NCBI RefSeq assembly: GCF_002083135.2
Contig: NZ_NBTM02000001.1
Span: forward strand, 1,550,001-1,614,000
Length of the DNA: 64,000 nt
DNA from: Aerococcus viridans
GTDB lineage: Bacteria; Bacillota; Bacilli; Lactobacillales; Aerococcaceae
Reading direction: 5' to 3'
The translations under genes were made by a program, and so were the position numbers. Below are positions 25,987 through 35,421 of this stretch, piece by piece. Within the stretch, counting starts at the first letter, position 1; every line of letters starts with the position of its first letter. Under the pieces are notes generated by a model. It searched no databases. It was not told the origin of the DNA and worked only from the letters and a program-made list of their open reading frames with translations.

Positions 25987-26105
25987 GAAGTTGAGCTCGC
26001 CAGGGCAGACAAGTGTCCGCTTCAGAATAGTTTGTTTCACACTTTGTGTGACACGGCACTATTCTTCCATCGTCTCCTGTCTAAACGCCCTGTCTCACAT
26101 CCTAT
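25987..26105. repeat. Nested-hairpin repeat element, copy B5
   Basis: Outer arms GGGCAGACA and TGTCTAAACGCCC. Middle arms GAATAGT and ACTATTC (perfect). Inner hairpin TCACAC-TTT-GTGTGA. B4-B5 repeats the order B2-B3, so a two-unit block was duplicated. Confidence 0.85.
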
Positions 26106-26107
26106 TC

Positions 26108-26136
26108 TTGCTTTCTGTTTTTTTCCATGCTATTAT
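26108..26136 (+). promoter_or_regulatory. Promoter of valS
   Basis: TTGCTT, 17 bases, TATTAT with extended TGC. It starts three bases after the last repeat element. The leuS promoter has the same design. Confidence 0.75.
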
Positions 26137-26142
26137 TGGCTA

Positions 26143-26392
26143 TGCAAATAATTTAAGTAATTGCTGTGAGGTTTATTGTGTTTGTCTTTAAGCGAGCTTG
26201 TGGTTGGTGTGAACAGGTAAGACAGTCAATAATGGTTGCGCAGTAGGCAAAGTGTCGCTTTACTTCGGTGCATACCGTTATCATGTCCTTACAATGAAGT
26301 AAAAATGTAGGTGGTACCGAGCAATGAAATTTGCGCCCTATACTATAATTGTCTAACCATAGATTGTTATAGTATAGGGCTTTTATTTTGCC
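26143..26392 (+). promoter_or_regulatory. T-box leader of valS
   Basis: Senses uncharged tRNA-Val and opens a terminator. The core T-box AGGTGGTACCGA lies at 26309-26320. A short stem I is closed by AAGCGA (26190) and TCGCTT (26255-26260). A GTA triplet at 26243-26245 is a possible Val specifier (uncertain). The terminator stem GCCCTATACTATAA with TTATAGTATAGGGC at about 26334-26383 is followed by T residues. Confidence 0.9.
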
Positions 26393-26425
26393 AAAAATAT
26401 GAATCAAAGAAAGAGGGAAGCTTTC

Positions 26426-29062
26426 ATGAAAGAGACTAATATGTCTACTAAATACCAACCGAATGCGGTTGAAGAAGGTCGCTATGATCAATGGGTAGCG
26501 TCAGGTGTATTCGCCCCTAATGAAGATAAAACTGCTGAACCATATTCAATCGTTATTCCACCTCCCAATGTAACAGGTAAATTACATTTAGGTCATGCTT
26601 GGGATGTGACTCTACAAGATATGTCTATCCGTCAAAAACGGATGCAAGGCTACGATACTTTATGGTTACCAGGTATGGACCATGCGGGTATCGCAACGCA
26701 AGCTAAGGTTGAAGCTAAATTAGCCGAAGAAGGCATTTCTCGTTATGACTTAGGCCGTGAAAAATTCATTGACCAAGTGTGGGATTGGAAAGAAGAATAT
26801 GCTGAAACAATCCGTCAACAATGGGGTAAAATGGGTATTTCTGTTGATTATTCTCGCGAACGTTTTACCTTAGACGAGGGTTTAAGTGAAGCTGTGCGTA
26901 AGGTCTTCGTTGATTTATACAATAAAGACTTAATATACCGCGGTGAATACATTATCAACTGGGATCCAAAAGCACAAACTGCCTTATCTGATATGGAAGT
27001 GATTTACTCTGATGATAATGGTGCTTTCTACCACATTTCATACCCATTAACAGATGGATCAGGTTCGTTAGAAATCGCTACAACACGTCCAGAAACCATG
27101 TTAGGGGATACGGCGGTTGCAGTTCACCCAGATGACGACCGTTACACCCACTTAGTTGGTAAAACCATTACTTTACCGCTTGTTGGCCGTGAAATTCCAA
27201 TCGTTGCGGACGATTACGTAGAACGTGAATTTGGGACTGGTATTGTAAAAATTACCCCTGCCCATGATCCTAACGACTTTGCAGTAGGGAACCGTCATGA
27301 TTTACCACGTATCAACGTGATGAACGCTGACGCAACTATGAACGAAAATGCAGGCGAATTTAAAGGTATGTCCCGTGAAGAAGCCCGTAAAGCAGTCGTT
27401 GCTGCCTTAGATGAACAAGGTTTCTTAATATGTGTTGAGGAAATGGTCCATTCAGTTGGTCACTCTGAACGTACTGGTGTCGTTGTTGAACCACGTCTTT
27501 CAACACAATGGTTTGTTAAAATGCGTCCATTAGCGGATGATTCATTAGAAAACCAAGACACTGAAGACCGTGTTGATTTCTACCCACCTCGTTTTGAAAA
27601 TACCTTTAAGACCTGGATGGAAAATGCCCACGACTGGGTTATCTCACGTCAATTATGGTGGGGTCACCAAATTCCAGCTTGGTACCACAAAGAAACTGGT
27701 GAAATGTATGTCGGTATGGAAGCACCTGCTGACAGCGAAAACTGGGAGCAAGATCCAGATGTTTTAGATACTTGGTTTTCATCTGCCTTATGGCCGTTTT
27801 CAACTATGGGGTGGCCAGATACTGATGCAGAAGACTTTAAACGTTATTACCCAACATCAACATTGGTAACAGGGTATGACATTATCTTCTTCTGGGTCGC
27901 GCGTATGATTTTCCAAGGGTTGGAATTCACTGGTCGTCGTCCATTCAAGAATGTTTTAATCCACGGTTTAATCCGTGATAGCCAAGGGCGTAAGATGTCT
28001 AAATCTCTAGGTAACGGGGTTGACCCAATGGATGTTGTTAACGAGTATGGTGCTGACGCTTTACGTTGGTTCCTAGCAACTGGTTCAACGCCTGGTCAAG
28101 ATATCCGTTTCAACGAAGAGAAACTGGAAGCTGCTTGGAACTTTATTAACAAAATCTGGAATGCTTCTCGTTATGCCATCATGAATCTTGATGACTTAAC
28201 TTATGATGAAATTGATTTATCAAACGTGACTGAAATCAAAGACCAATGGATTTTAACACGTCTAAATGAAACCATCGCTTCAGTTACTGCAAACTTTGAT
28301 AAGTTTGAGTTTGGTGAAGCAGGTCGTTCATTGTACCACTTCATCTGGGATGAATTCTGTAACTGGTATATTGAAATGGCTAAAGAAACTTTACAAGGTG
28401 AGGACGAAGCTGCGAAAGCGACAACTCGTTCAGTATTGGCCTACACATTAAACAACATTCTACGTTTAATGCATCCAATCATGCCATTTGTAACAGAAGA
28501 AATCTGGGCGCATATTCCACATAAAGAGGCGTCAATCGTTACAGCTGCGTACCCAACGGTAGATGAAAACTTATCTAATACAAAAGCTGCTTCTGATATG
28601 AACTACGTGATTTCACTGGTTAAAGCGATCCGTAACGCCCGTAACAAACAAAACGTGGCCTTATCTAAACCAATCGAAATCATTGTGAAACCACGGAACG
28701 CTGAAATTGGTCAAGCCCTTGAAAACAACATTGCTTTCATTAACCGCTTTACCAACCCAGAAAGCTTTACGATTGATACAAGTGCTGCAGCGCCAGATCA
28801 AGCCGTAACCTTATTCTTTGACGGTGGAGATATTTACTTACCATTAGCTGGTTTCATTAACATCGAAGAAGAAATTGCCCGTCTGGAGAAAGAATTAGCC
28901 AAATGGCAATCTGAAGTAGACCGGGTTGAGAAGAAATTATCTAACGAACGCTTTGTGGCCAATGCCCCTGAAGCTGTCGTTGAAGAAGAACGCCAAAAAG
29001 GTCAAGATTACCGAGACAAATTAGTTTCTACTAAAGAAAGAATCGCTGAATTACAAGGCTAA
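26426..29062 (+). CDS. valS: Valyl-tRNA synthetase
   Basis: Class I aminoacyl-tRNA synthetase charging tRNA-Val. The HIGH motif appears as HLGH in [16 protein letters not shown], and KMSKS is in [14 protein letters not shown]. The editing domain lies between, and the C-terminal coiled coil (about 810-878, [15 protein letters not shown]) is characteristic of ValRS. Length 878 residues is normal. An in-frame ATG at 26399 sits in the end of the T-box terminator; 26426 follows AGAGGGAAG and is preferred. folC follows, as in Bacillus. Confidence 0.96.
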   Translation: MKETNMSTKYQPNAVEEGRYDQWVASGVFAPNEDKTAEPYSIVIPPPNVTGKLHLGHAWDVTLQDMSIRQKRMQGYDTLWLPGMDHAGIATQAKVEAKLAEEGISRYDLGREKFIDQVWDWKEEYAETIRQQWGKMGISVDYSRERFTLDEGLSEAVRKVFVDLYNKDLIYRGEYIINWDPKAQTALSDMEVIYSDDNGAFYHISYPLTDGSGSLEIATTRPETMLGDTAVAVHPDDDRYTHLVGKTITLPLVGREIPIVADDYVEREFGTGIVKITPAHDPNDFAVGNRHDLPRINVMNADATMNENAGEFKGMSREEARKAVVAALDEQGFLICVEEMVHSVGHSERTGVVVEPRLSTQWFVKMRPLADDSLENQDTEDRVDFYPPRFENTFKTWMENAHDWVISRQLWWGHQIPAWYHKETGEMYVGMEAPADSENWEQDPDVLDTWFSSALWPFSTMGWPDTDAEDFKRYYPTSTLVTGYDIIFFWVARMIFQGLEFTGRRPFKNVLIHGLIRDSQGRKMSKSLGNGVDPMDVVNEYGADALRWFLATGSTPGQDIRFNEEKLEAAWNFINKIWNASRYAIMNLDDLTYDEIDLSNVTEIKDQWILTRLNETIASVTANFDKFEFGEAGRSLYHFIWDEFCNWYIEMAKETLQGEDEAAKATTRSVLAYTLNNILRLMHPIMPFVTEEIWAHIPHKEASIVTAAYPTVDENLSNTKAASDMNYVISLVKAIRNARNKQNVALSKPIEIIVKPRNAEIGQALENNIAFINRFTNPESFTIDTSAAAPDQAVTLFFDGGDIYLPLAGFINIEEEIARLEKELAKWQSEVDRVEKKLSNERFVANAPEAVVEEERQKGQDYRDKLVSTKERIAELQG

Positions 29063-29083
29063 TTTGACCCAAAATAACCATTT

Positions 29084-29121
29084 AAGAAGCCGACTTAACT
29101 TAAATAGTCGGCTTCTTTTTT
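29084..29121 (+). terminator. Terminator after valS
   Basis: AAGAAGCCGACT and AGTCGGCTTCTT form a perfect 12-bp stem followed by T residues. Confidence 0.92.
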
Positions 29122-29245
29122 CGAATTAAATACTTAGGCCATTTAGCAAAAATATACCCAGTGATTTACACAAATAACATACTTTTAAAGGACTTTCCGT
29201 GCTAGAATGATGTCTGGCAAGATGATAATTGAAAAAAATGGGGGC

Positions 29246-30490
29246 ATGAAATTGGCTATTTTAATGCATAATATGGCGCAAATCGAACAATGGTTGGCAA
29301 TGTACACCAAGTCGACGCCAAAAGATTTTTCGCGGATGGCAAGCGTGCTTGACCGCTACGACCACCCAGAATTAAAAACACCCGCAATCCACGTGACTGG
29401 TACCAACGGCAAGGGGTCAACCTGTCGTTATATCGAGCAGATGGCGACAGATCACGGTTACTCGACTCTCCTATTCACGTCACCACATTTGACGTCCTTA
29501 ACCGAACGTATTCGCCACAATAAAGAAAATATCGACGACCAAGCCTTTATTCAATTGATGAACGAAGTCCGTCACCATATCGAAGCCCTAAAAATCGAAG
29601 CCATGTCCTATTTCGAAGTCCTCACTTTAGCCTTCTTTATCTATGCGGGCCAGGTGGACGTCGACATCCTGATCGTTGAAGTAGGGATTGGTGGCAAAAA
29701 AGACTACACCAATATTCTTCCACATGCCGTCCGGGTCATCACCTCTATTGGTAAAGACCACATTCCTAGTTTAGGTAAGGATGAATTCGCCATTACCAAG
29801 CAAAAAGCCGGCATTATGTACCAAGGGGATACCATGGTTGTTGGGGAAATTGCCCCAGAATACTTGGCTATTATCCAAGACAAAGTGACTCAAAAAGAAG
29901 GTCAATTGATTTCTTATAAATTGCAACCGCAGGTGGACATTCCGCAACTTGGTTTTTACCAAGTATGGAATGCGCGGACTGCTTACGCTGCTTTTGCGGC
30001 TTTTACAAAGGAAAATGGCTTGTATTTTAACCAACAAACAGCCATTGCAGCCATTCAAGTGACGGCTTTACCAGGTCGGATGGAATTGATTGCTAACCAG
30101 CCAGCCACTTATATTGATGGCGCCCACAATATTTCAGCCATTAAGGTATTGGTGGAAGCATTAAAGACAAATTTTGCGGATAAAAGAATTATTATGTATT
30201 TTTCAAGTTTAGACCGTAAGGAAATTAACAACTCACTGGACTATATCCAAGCACATTCGGACATTGAATTATATGTCACCACTTTTGATTATGAAGAAGC
30301 GAGAAAAGAAGATGATTATTTAGCCACTACAGATGCGAAATTTGTGAATAATTGGTATGATGATTATAAGCAATCCGCACCAGCAAATGTAGATGCCGTA
30401 GTAGTGTTCTGTGGCTCTTTCTACTTTATCTCTGAAGTGCGAGAAAAACTACAAAGTGAGGATATCTATGAAAACAGCAGTAATTTTTGA
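29246..30490 (+). CDS. folC: Folylpolyglutamate synthase / dihydrofolate synthase
   Basis: Adds glutamate to dihydropteroate and folates (Mur-ligase fold). It has the P-loop TGTNGKGST, the SPHLTSLTERIR loop, VEVGIGGKKDYTN and DGAHNISA. The frame is open from 29207, but an extended -10 box (TGCTAGAAT, 29200-29208) overlaps that ATG, so the true start is downstream. ATG 29246 is only one base from GGGGG, while TTG 29252 is ideally spaced; I report the ATG and note the TTG. Usual size. It overlaps the next gene by 23 bp. Confidence 0.9.
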   Translation: MKLAILMHNMAQIEQWLAMYTKSTPKDFSRMASVLDRYDHPELKTPAIHVTGTNGKGSTCRYIEQMATDHGYSTLLFTSPHLTSLTERIRHNKENIDDQAFIQLMNEVRHHIEALKIEAMSYFEVLTLAFFIYAGQVDVDILIVEVGIGGKKDYTNILPHAVRVITSIGKDHIPSLGKDEFAITKQKAGIMYQGDTMVVGEIAPEYLAIIQDKVTQKEGQLISYKLQPQVDIPQLGFYQVWNARTAYAAFAAFTKENGLYFNQQTAIAAIQVTALPGRMELIANQPATYIDGAHNISAIKVLVEALKTNFADKRIIMYFSSLDRKEINNSLDYIQAHSDIELYVTTFDYEEARKEDDYLATTDAKFVNNWYDDYKQSAPANVDAVVVFCGSFYFISEVREKLQSEDIYENSSNF

Positions 30491-31112
30491 TATGGACGGG
30501 TTAATGCTAGACACTGAGAAGGTCTACGCCCAAGTAAACCAAGAAGGATTCGAATCGTTAGGCATTGAATTCACCTTGGATGACTACCTAAAATATGTTG
30601 GGGTTGGCGAGAAAGAAACCCTTCAAATGTATGAGGAAGCCATTGGTGACAGAGAAGCGGCAGAAGCTTTATTGGCCCGCGAAGATAAACGTTACCTTGA
30701 AATCATCAAAGATAAAGCCCCTGATTTAAAAGACGACTTAATCAAAGTGTTGGATACGTTAGCAGCTAAAAAAGTTGATTGCTACGTAGCGTCATCAACA
30801 AATATTGAAACAGTAGAGTACTTACTGGAGGCAACAGGCATCCGTAAATACTTCAAAGGTGTGCTTGGTGGTGACCAAGTAGAAAACGCTAAGCCAGACC
30901 CAGAAATCTATCTAAAAGTTGTGGCTGATTTCAACTTAGACAAAGAGAAAACAATCGTATTAGAGGACTCTATTCATGGCGTTAATGCTGCTTATCAAGC
31001 AGGTTTAGACGTGATTATGGTTCCTGATTTGGTAGCCCCGGACGACGAAACTTACGACCGCGTTTTAGCAGTCGTTGGCCGTCTTGGTGACGCCTTACCA
31101 TTTATAGACTAA
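30468..31112 (+). CDS. HAD-superfamily phosphatase (beta-phosphoglucomutase-like)
   Basis: Subfamily I HAD enzyme: the nucleophile motif FDMDGLMLDTE at residues 7-17 carries both Asp; a helical cap follows (about 17-85). Motif II is VASSTN, motif III Lys is in NAKPDPEIY, and motif IV is VLEDSIHGVNAA. The substrate is a sugar phosphate or other small phosphate but cannot be fixed. Start 30468 follows GTGAGG and overlaps folC, so the two are translationally coupled. Confidence 0.88.
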   Translation: MKTAVIFDMDGLMLDTEKVYAQVNQEGFESLGIEFTLDDYLKYVGVGEKETLQMYEEAIGDREAAEALLAREDKRYLEIIKDKAPDLKDDLIKVLDTLAAKKVDCYVASSTNIETVEYLLEATGIRKYFKGVLGGDQVENAKPDPEIYLKVVADFNLDKEKTIVLEDSIHGVNAAYQAGLDVIMVPDLVAPDDETYDRVLAVVGRLGDALPFID

Positions 31113-31120
31113 GCAAATTT

Positions 31121-31152
31121 GACTGGTACCCTCGTGGGCCAGTCTTTTTTTT
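31121..31152 (+). terminator. Terminator after the HAD gene
   Basis: GACTGG and CCAGTC with flanking ACC/GGG, followed by eight T residues. Confidence 0.88.
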
Positions 31153-31180
31153 AGTGTGGAAGTTCTTTTTTTGCAAAAGT

Positions 31181-31216
31181 GGTAGAGGTAGACGTCAGCT
31201 TGCTGGCACCTCTACC
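31181..31216. repeat. Isolated perfect inverted repeat upstream of fhs
   Basis: GGTAGAGGT and ACCTCTACC are perfect 9-base arms around an inner CAGC-TT-GCTG. There is no T-run. It lies about 115 bp before the fhs start and before its likely -10 box. Function unknown. Confidence 0.45.
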
Positions 31217-31331
31217 TATGGCGGTTTCGCTATTCAGGACAAGAATCGTCCTTTTTCAAGAAAGTATTAGATGGGCTTAAAAGTATGCTAGAATATAATG
31301 AGAAAATGATGTCATAGAAAGAGGTTTTGTC

Positions 31332-33008
31332 ATGTTAACAGATATTCAAATTGCCCAACAAAATGCGTTGGCGCCGATAAGTGAAATTGCTGAAAAAATT
31401 GGTTTTAATGTGGACGATATCGATTTATATGGAAAATATAAGGCCAAGGTACCTGCAAAAACCTTGGAAAAAATTGAATCGAATGAAAATGGCAAGTTGA
31501 TTTTGGTGACAGCCATTAACCCGACGCCTGCAGGTGAAGGGAAATCGACAACAACAGTTGGTTTAGGGGACGCATTGAGTCAGCGCGGTAAGTCAACCAT
31601 GATTGCCTTGCGTGAACCGTCTTTAGGGCCAACTATGGGCGTTAAGGGTGGTGCTGCCGGTGGTGGTTACGCACAAATTCAACCGATGGAAGATATTAAC
31701 CTGCATTTCACAGGCGATATGCATGCCATTACAACGGCCAATAATACCTTATCCGCCTTAATCGACAACCACATCCACCAAGGGAATGAATTGGATATTG
31801 ATGTTCGCCGGGTGACTTGGAAGCGGGCAGTTGACTTGAATGACCGGGCCTTACGTGAGGTTACAGTGGGCTTAGGTGGTGTTGGGAACGGCTTCCCGCG
31901 TCAAGACGGCTTTGATATTACTGTGGCGTCAGAAATTATGGCGATTCTATGTTTAGCGACTGATCTAGAAGACATGCGTGCGCGTTTTGCCCGGATTGTG
32001 ATTGGGGAAAACCGCGACCGTCAGCCAATTACTGTAGCTGATTTGGGGGCTGAAGGTGCTTTAACCTTGGTCATGAAGGATGCTATTGCGCCGAATTTAG
32101 TGCAGACTTTAGAGCATACACCAGCATTTGTGCATGGGGGGCCTTTTGCTAATATCGCCCACGGTTGTAACTCAGTTGTGGCGACACATGCAGCCTTGAA
32201 GTTGGCGGATTATGTGGTGACTGAAGCTGGGTTTGGGGCTGATTTAGGGGCCGAAAAATTCATGGACATTAAAGTGCCCGTGCTTGGAAAAGCACCGGAT
32301 GCAGTCGTTGTTGTGGCGACCATTCGTTCATTGAAAATGCACGGTGGCGTTTTAGTGAAAGACTTGAATGCAGGGGAAAATGTTGAAGCGGTAGCGGCTG
32401 GTTTTGCCAATCTGCAAAAACATATTGAAACCATGCAAAATTTCCAAGTGCCAGTGGTTGTTTGTGTGAATGAATTCGTAACGGATACAGAAGCTGAAGA
32501 ACAGGTTGTCTTAGACAAATGTGCTCAGCTTGGTGTGGTGTGTGTGAAATCATCTGTATGGGCTAATGGTGGCCAGGGTGGTTTGGACTTGGCGGACGCT
32601 GTCGTAGCGGCAATTGATGGTAATGACCAGGAATTTAAAGCGACTTATGATTATGAAGCAACGAATTTAGAAGAGAAAGCCCGTGCTATTGTACAAAAGG
32701 TATATGGCGGACGTGATGTTGTCTTTTCTAAGAAAGCTCAAAATCAAATGCGTCGTTTCGAGAAAAATGGCTGGGGTAATTTACCAATCTGTATGGCGAA
32801 AACCCAATATTCACTATCCGATGATCCAAAATCTTTGGGTCGACCAGAAGACTTTGATGTGACAGTACGTGAATTGGTGCCCAAAATTGGGGCTGGCTTT
32901 ATTGTGGCCTTGACGGGTGATGTGTTAACGATGCCTGGCTTGCCAAAACATCCAGCAGCATTGGATATGGATATTAAAAAAGATGGCGAAATCACTGGTT
33001 TGTTCTAG
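31332..33008 (+). CDS. fhs: Formate-tetrahydrofolate ligase
   Basis: ATP-dependent formation of 10-formyl-THF for purine and fMet synthesis. The nucleotide loop is [14 protein letters not shown], followed by [20 protein letters not shown] and the later [12 protein letters not shown], all hallmark segments. Length 558 residues is normal. The region before it has a TGCTAGAAT/TATAAT promoter-like stretch (about 31286-31299). It complements the folate genes folC and 5-FCL in this window. Confidence 0.96.
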   Translation: MLTDIQIAQQNALAPISEIAEKIGFNVDDIDLYGKYKAKVPAKTLEKIESNENGKLILVTAINPTPAGEGKSTTTVGLGDALSQRGKSTMIALREPSLGPTMGVKGGAAGGGYAQIQPMEDINLHFTGDMHAITTANNTLSALIDNHIHQGNELDIDVRRVTWKRAVDLNDRALREVTVGLGGVGNGFPRQDGFDITVASEIMAILCLATDLEDMRARFARIVIGENRDRQPITVADLGAEGALTLVMKDAIAPNLVQTLEHTPAFVHGGPFANIAHGCNSVVATHAALKLADYVVTEAGFGADLGAEKFMDIKVPVLGKAPDAVVVVATIRSLKMHGGVLVKDLNAGENVEAVAAGFANLQKHIETMQNFQVPVVVCVNEFVTDTEAEEQVVLDKCAQLGVVCVKSSVWANGGQGGLDLADAVVAAIDGNDQEFKATYDYEATNLEEKARAIVQKVYGGRDVVFSKKAQNQMRRFEKNGWGNLPICMAKTQYSLSDDPKSLGRPEDFDVTVRELVPKIGAGFIVALTGDVLTMPGLPKHPAALDMDIKKDGEITGLF

Positions 33009-33054
33009 GTTTTCTGTGGCATCAGCTAAAAATATAAGTGGATTTATGAGAGAG

Positions 33055-33085
33055 CGTGTAGCGAAAGTTGCACGTTTTTCTTTTT
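33055..33085 (+). terminator. Terminator after fhs
   Basis: CGTGTAGC-GAAA-GTTGCACG (eight pairs including G-U) followed by TTTTTCTTTTT. Confidence 0.7.
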
Positions 33086-33182
33086 GCCAAAAAAATAAAG
33101 CGAAACCTGATTTCTATCCATAATTAGATTGGTCAAGTTAGCACTTTTACCACGTATAAATATGGTAGAGGGGTGTGAAGGG

Positions 33183-33887
33183 ATGACTGAAAATCAAGTG
33201 TTATTAAAGACAACGATACATGAGCTGCCAGAGGAAATTAGGCCGAGGGAACGGTTGATGACCCACGGGGCAGAATCATTGACTATGTATGAGCTATTGG
33301 CTATTGTATTACGGACGGGGAACCGGAGTTTGAACGCCATTCAATTGGCTATGAAAATTATTCAGCATTTCGGGACGAGGTATGATTTGCGTACGGCATC
33401 TTACCATGATTTGATCCAGTTGCCAGGTGTTGGACCAGCTAAGGCGGTTGAAATACAGGCTGCTATAGAGTTTGGTCGGCGCTTATACCAATCTAACCAG
33501 GAAAAATTGGGCGTTATTATGTCGACGAAAGATGCGGGGAATTATTGTATTGAGAAGTTGAAAGACCTGCAGCAGGAAAATGTGATGGCCTTATATCTAA
33601 ATACAAAAAATCAAATCGTTAAAGAGAAGACCATATTCGTTGGAAGTTTAAATGCTTCAGTTGCACATCCAAGGGAAATCTTTAAAGAAGGGGTTCGGGC
33701 GTCTGCTGCGCGAATTATTGTCGCCCATAATCATCCGTCGAGTAATCCGTCGCCTTCTCAAGCGGATATCGACTTTACTAGACGGTTGGCTGAAGTGGGG
33801 GAATTGATTGGCATAGAAATACTGGATCACATCATTGTAGGTGGCGATGCTTTCTTAAGTTTACAGGAATATGGTGTTTTTGAATGA
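33183..33887 (+). CDS. radC: RadC-family JAB/MPN protein
   Basis: The N-terminal helix-hairpin-helix region has LPGVGPAKAVEIQAAIEFG (about residues 77-95). The C-terminal JAB1/MPN metalloprotease-like domain has the motif HNHPSSNPSPSQADIDFTRR with the His-x-His and Asp ligands. The historical link to DNA repair is disputed and the true function is not known. The frame is open from 33129, but ATG 33183 is spaced 10 bases from AGAGGGG. Confidence 0.92.
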   Translation: MTENQVLLKTTIHELPEEIRPRERLMTHGAESLTMYELLAIVLRTGNRSLNAIQLAMKIIQHFGTRYDLRTASYHDLIQLPGVGPAKAVEIQAAIEFGRRLYQSNQEKLGVIMSTKDAGNYCIEKLKDLQQENVMALYLNTKNQIVKEKTIFVGSLNASVAHPREIFKEGVRASAARIIVAHNHPSSNPSPSQADIDFTRRLAEVGELIGIEILDHIIVGGDAFLSLQEYGVFE

Positions 33888-33915
33888 TAAAAATAACTTT
33901 ACTTATTAATAATCA

Positions 33916-33944
33916 TTGCTAAAAAGATTTATCCATGTTATACT
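33916..33944 (+). promoter_or_regulatory. Promoter of the cold shock gene
   Basis: TTGCTA, 17 bases, TATACT. The predicted leader of about 125 nt contains a near-perfect palindrome AAGTGCTAAGCACTT (about 33987-34003) and GTGC-ATGA-GCAC close to the ribosome site, as expected for cold-responsive leaders. Confidence 0.7.
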
Positions 33945-34074
33945 AAAGTAAGAATTTTTGGATAGGTAAAAAGTTATACATTTTTAAAAGTGCTAAGCAC
34001 TTAAAAGTTTTACTCGAGCCGTGCAAGAATTACTAAAGAAATATGTGCATGAGCACGAGGAGGATTCTATTATT

Positions 34075-34275
34075 ATGGAACAAGGTAAAGTTAAATGGTT
34101 TAACGCAGAAAAAGGTTTTGGATTTATCGAACGCGACGGCGCTGACGACGTATTCGTTCACTTCACAGCTATTCAAGGTGACGGGTTCAAATCTTTAGAA
34201 GAAGGTCAAGAAGTTTCTTTCGAAATCGAAGATGGAAACCGTGGACCACAAGCAGCTAACGTTGTTAAAGCGTAA
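34075..34275 (+). CDS. Cold shock protein (CspA/CspB family)
   Basis: Single-stranded nucleic-acid-binding beta barrel of 66 residues with both RNA-binding motifs: KGFGFIER and VFVHFTAI. It starts [18 protein letters not shown] at 34021 is in frame and would add 18 residues, but the AGGAGG site lies immediately before 34075 and Csp proteins are uniformly about 66 residues. It probably acts as an RNA chaperone; induction by cold is inferred from the long leader. Confidence 0.96.
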   Translation: MEQGKVKWFNAEKGFGFIERDGADDVFVHFTAIQGDGFKSLEEGQEVSFEIEDGNRGPQAANVVKA

Positions 34276-34314
34276 ATCTAATTTAAATTTTAACAGTTAG
34301 GGCAACAGCCCACC

Positions 34315-34352
34315 AGACTAGTTAAACATCAGTTTAGCTAGTCTTTTTTTTT
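34315..34352 (+). terminator. Terminator after the csp gene
   Basis: AGACTAGTTAAAC pairs with GTTTAGCTAGTCT (one bulge), followed by a nine-base T-run. Confidence 0.9.
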
Positions 34353-34639
34353 GCTTTAAATTTGAAAGATATAGAAATAGCAAAAAGCTCTCATTTGTAT
34401 TGAAGTATCATTCGATGTTTCAAAAATAGGCTCTCTTTTATTCGACCTATTCGTAGCTCTATTAGCTTCTTATGTAGGGCATAAATTATCGAAAATTTAT
34501 TTTAAGCATCAATCATCTAACTATAAAATCAATTTTTTTGCGACTATATATTGTGGATATTATTGAGCATATTATAAAGGCTGTCTCAATAGTCTCCTTT
34601 TTCTTTACTTTCACTATCAAGTACGCTAACAACATAACA
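34353..34639. other. Gene-free stretch between csp and the minus-strand operon
   Basis: No gene is supported. One frame (about 34381-34560) is open for about 60 codons and would encode a hydrophobic segment followed by basic residues (FDLFVALLASYVGHKLSKIY), but it has no ATG/GTG start with a ribosome site. It may be a decayed small membrane-protein gene. The stretch is AT-rich. Confidence 0.4.
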
Positions 34640-34686
34640 AAACCCGCTTTGATCTGGTGCTTACAACCATTCAAAGCGGGCTTTGT
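34640..34686 (-). terminator. Terminator of the mnmM operon
   Basis: On the minus strand CCCGCTTTGA pairs with TCAAAGCGGG, followed by TTTTGTT. Confidence 0.8.
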
Positions 34687-34692
34687 CTATTA

Positions 34693-35421
34693 TTATTGTC
34701 TCTTTTTAAGGAATAAACTGTAAATCATAATCACTAATGAAATGATGAATAAAGCGATTGTTTGACCATTTAACAATTCCGGAATAATGAAGCTTGCAGC
34801 GATAGCGATGATCAACACGACAATCGCAAAGCTAGCCAGTAATTTCATCATTCTTGCTGAATTTGATTTTTTACCAGCGATTTCTACGCCTTCAGAACGG
34901 TAATCCATGAATAAGCTAGATAACCAGGAGAATACTGCTAGGTAGAATAGGAATTTGATAAGGCCTAAACCGGTTAATAAGACTTGCGCGTTGGCCATTT
35001 CTACAATATTTTGCATGATGACCATTTCCATTGCGATGAATAATGGGGGCAATACTGGCAGTAAGTTATGCGTACCAATCACTAAATGAATCAATAACCA
35101 TTGTAGGAAGAGTAATCCTTTTGCCAAAATAGTTACGGGACTAAAAATTAAAATGGCGATTAGGACAACTTCGACCACACCTAAGATGATCATATTCTTA
35201 ATGAGTGTGAGTCCTTTTTGCTTAGAAAATAATAAGTAGACCTGTGTAAGTAAAAATTGCCAGAAAATTAATAGTAGAAAATTTGTCCAGTTAATCGTGT
35301 TGACTGCTTGTAATGTCATGAAGGCAGGGACTGCCATGAGACATACGAGTAGGACATGGAAAATTGCTGGGACAAGGATTTGGCGGTTTTTGCTACCGGC
35401 CATGGATTTGATTGCTGCCAT
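34693..35421 (-). CDS. Hypothetical multi-pass membrane protein
   Basis: I do not recognise the family. The 242-residue protein is almost wholly hydrophobic, with about seven predicted transmembrane segments spread over its length and a short basic C-terminus (FLKKRQ). The start ATG lies immediately after the stop of mnmM and uses AAAGGAGAC inside the end of that gene, so the two are translationally coupled. Function unknown. Confidence 0.7.
   Translation of the reverse strand: MAAIKSMAGSKNRQILVPAIFHVLLVCLMAVPAFMTLQAVNTINWTNFLLLIFWQFLLTQVYLLFSKQKGLTLIKNMIILGVVEVVLIAILIFSPVTILAKGLLFLQWLLIHLVIGTHNLLPVLPPLFIAMEMVIMQNIVEMANAQVLLTGLGLIKFLFYLAVFSWLSSLFMDYRSEGVEIAGKKSNSARMMKLLASFAIVVLIIAIAASFIIPELLNGQTIALFIISLVIMIYSLFLKKRQ

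Noticed and set aside
25448-26105. Possible CRISPR array
   Set aside because: Units are 110-119 bp, abut each other, are nested palindromes and have no short repeat with unique spacers; no cas genes are nearby.
25985-26191. ORF of 68 codons in the repeat cluster
   Set aside because: It lies wholly in the hairpin repeats and valS promoter, has no ribosome site and is explained by the repeat sequence.
34021-34074. N-terminal extension of the cold shock protein from GTG 34021
   Set aside because: The extension lies in the structured leader; AGGAGG is placed for ATG 34075 and the family size is 66 residues.
34381-34560. Open frame of about 60 codons resembling a small membrane or toxin-like peptide
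   Set aside because: No ATG or GTG with a ribosome site and no family match; at most a relic.
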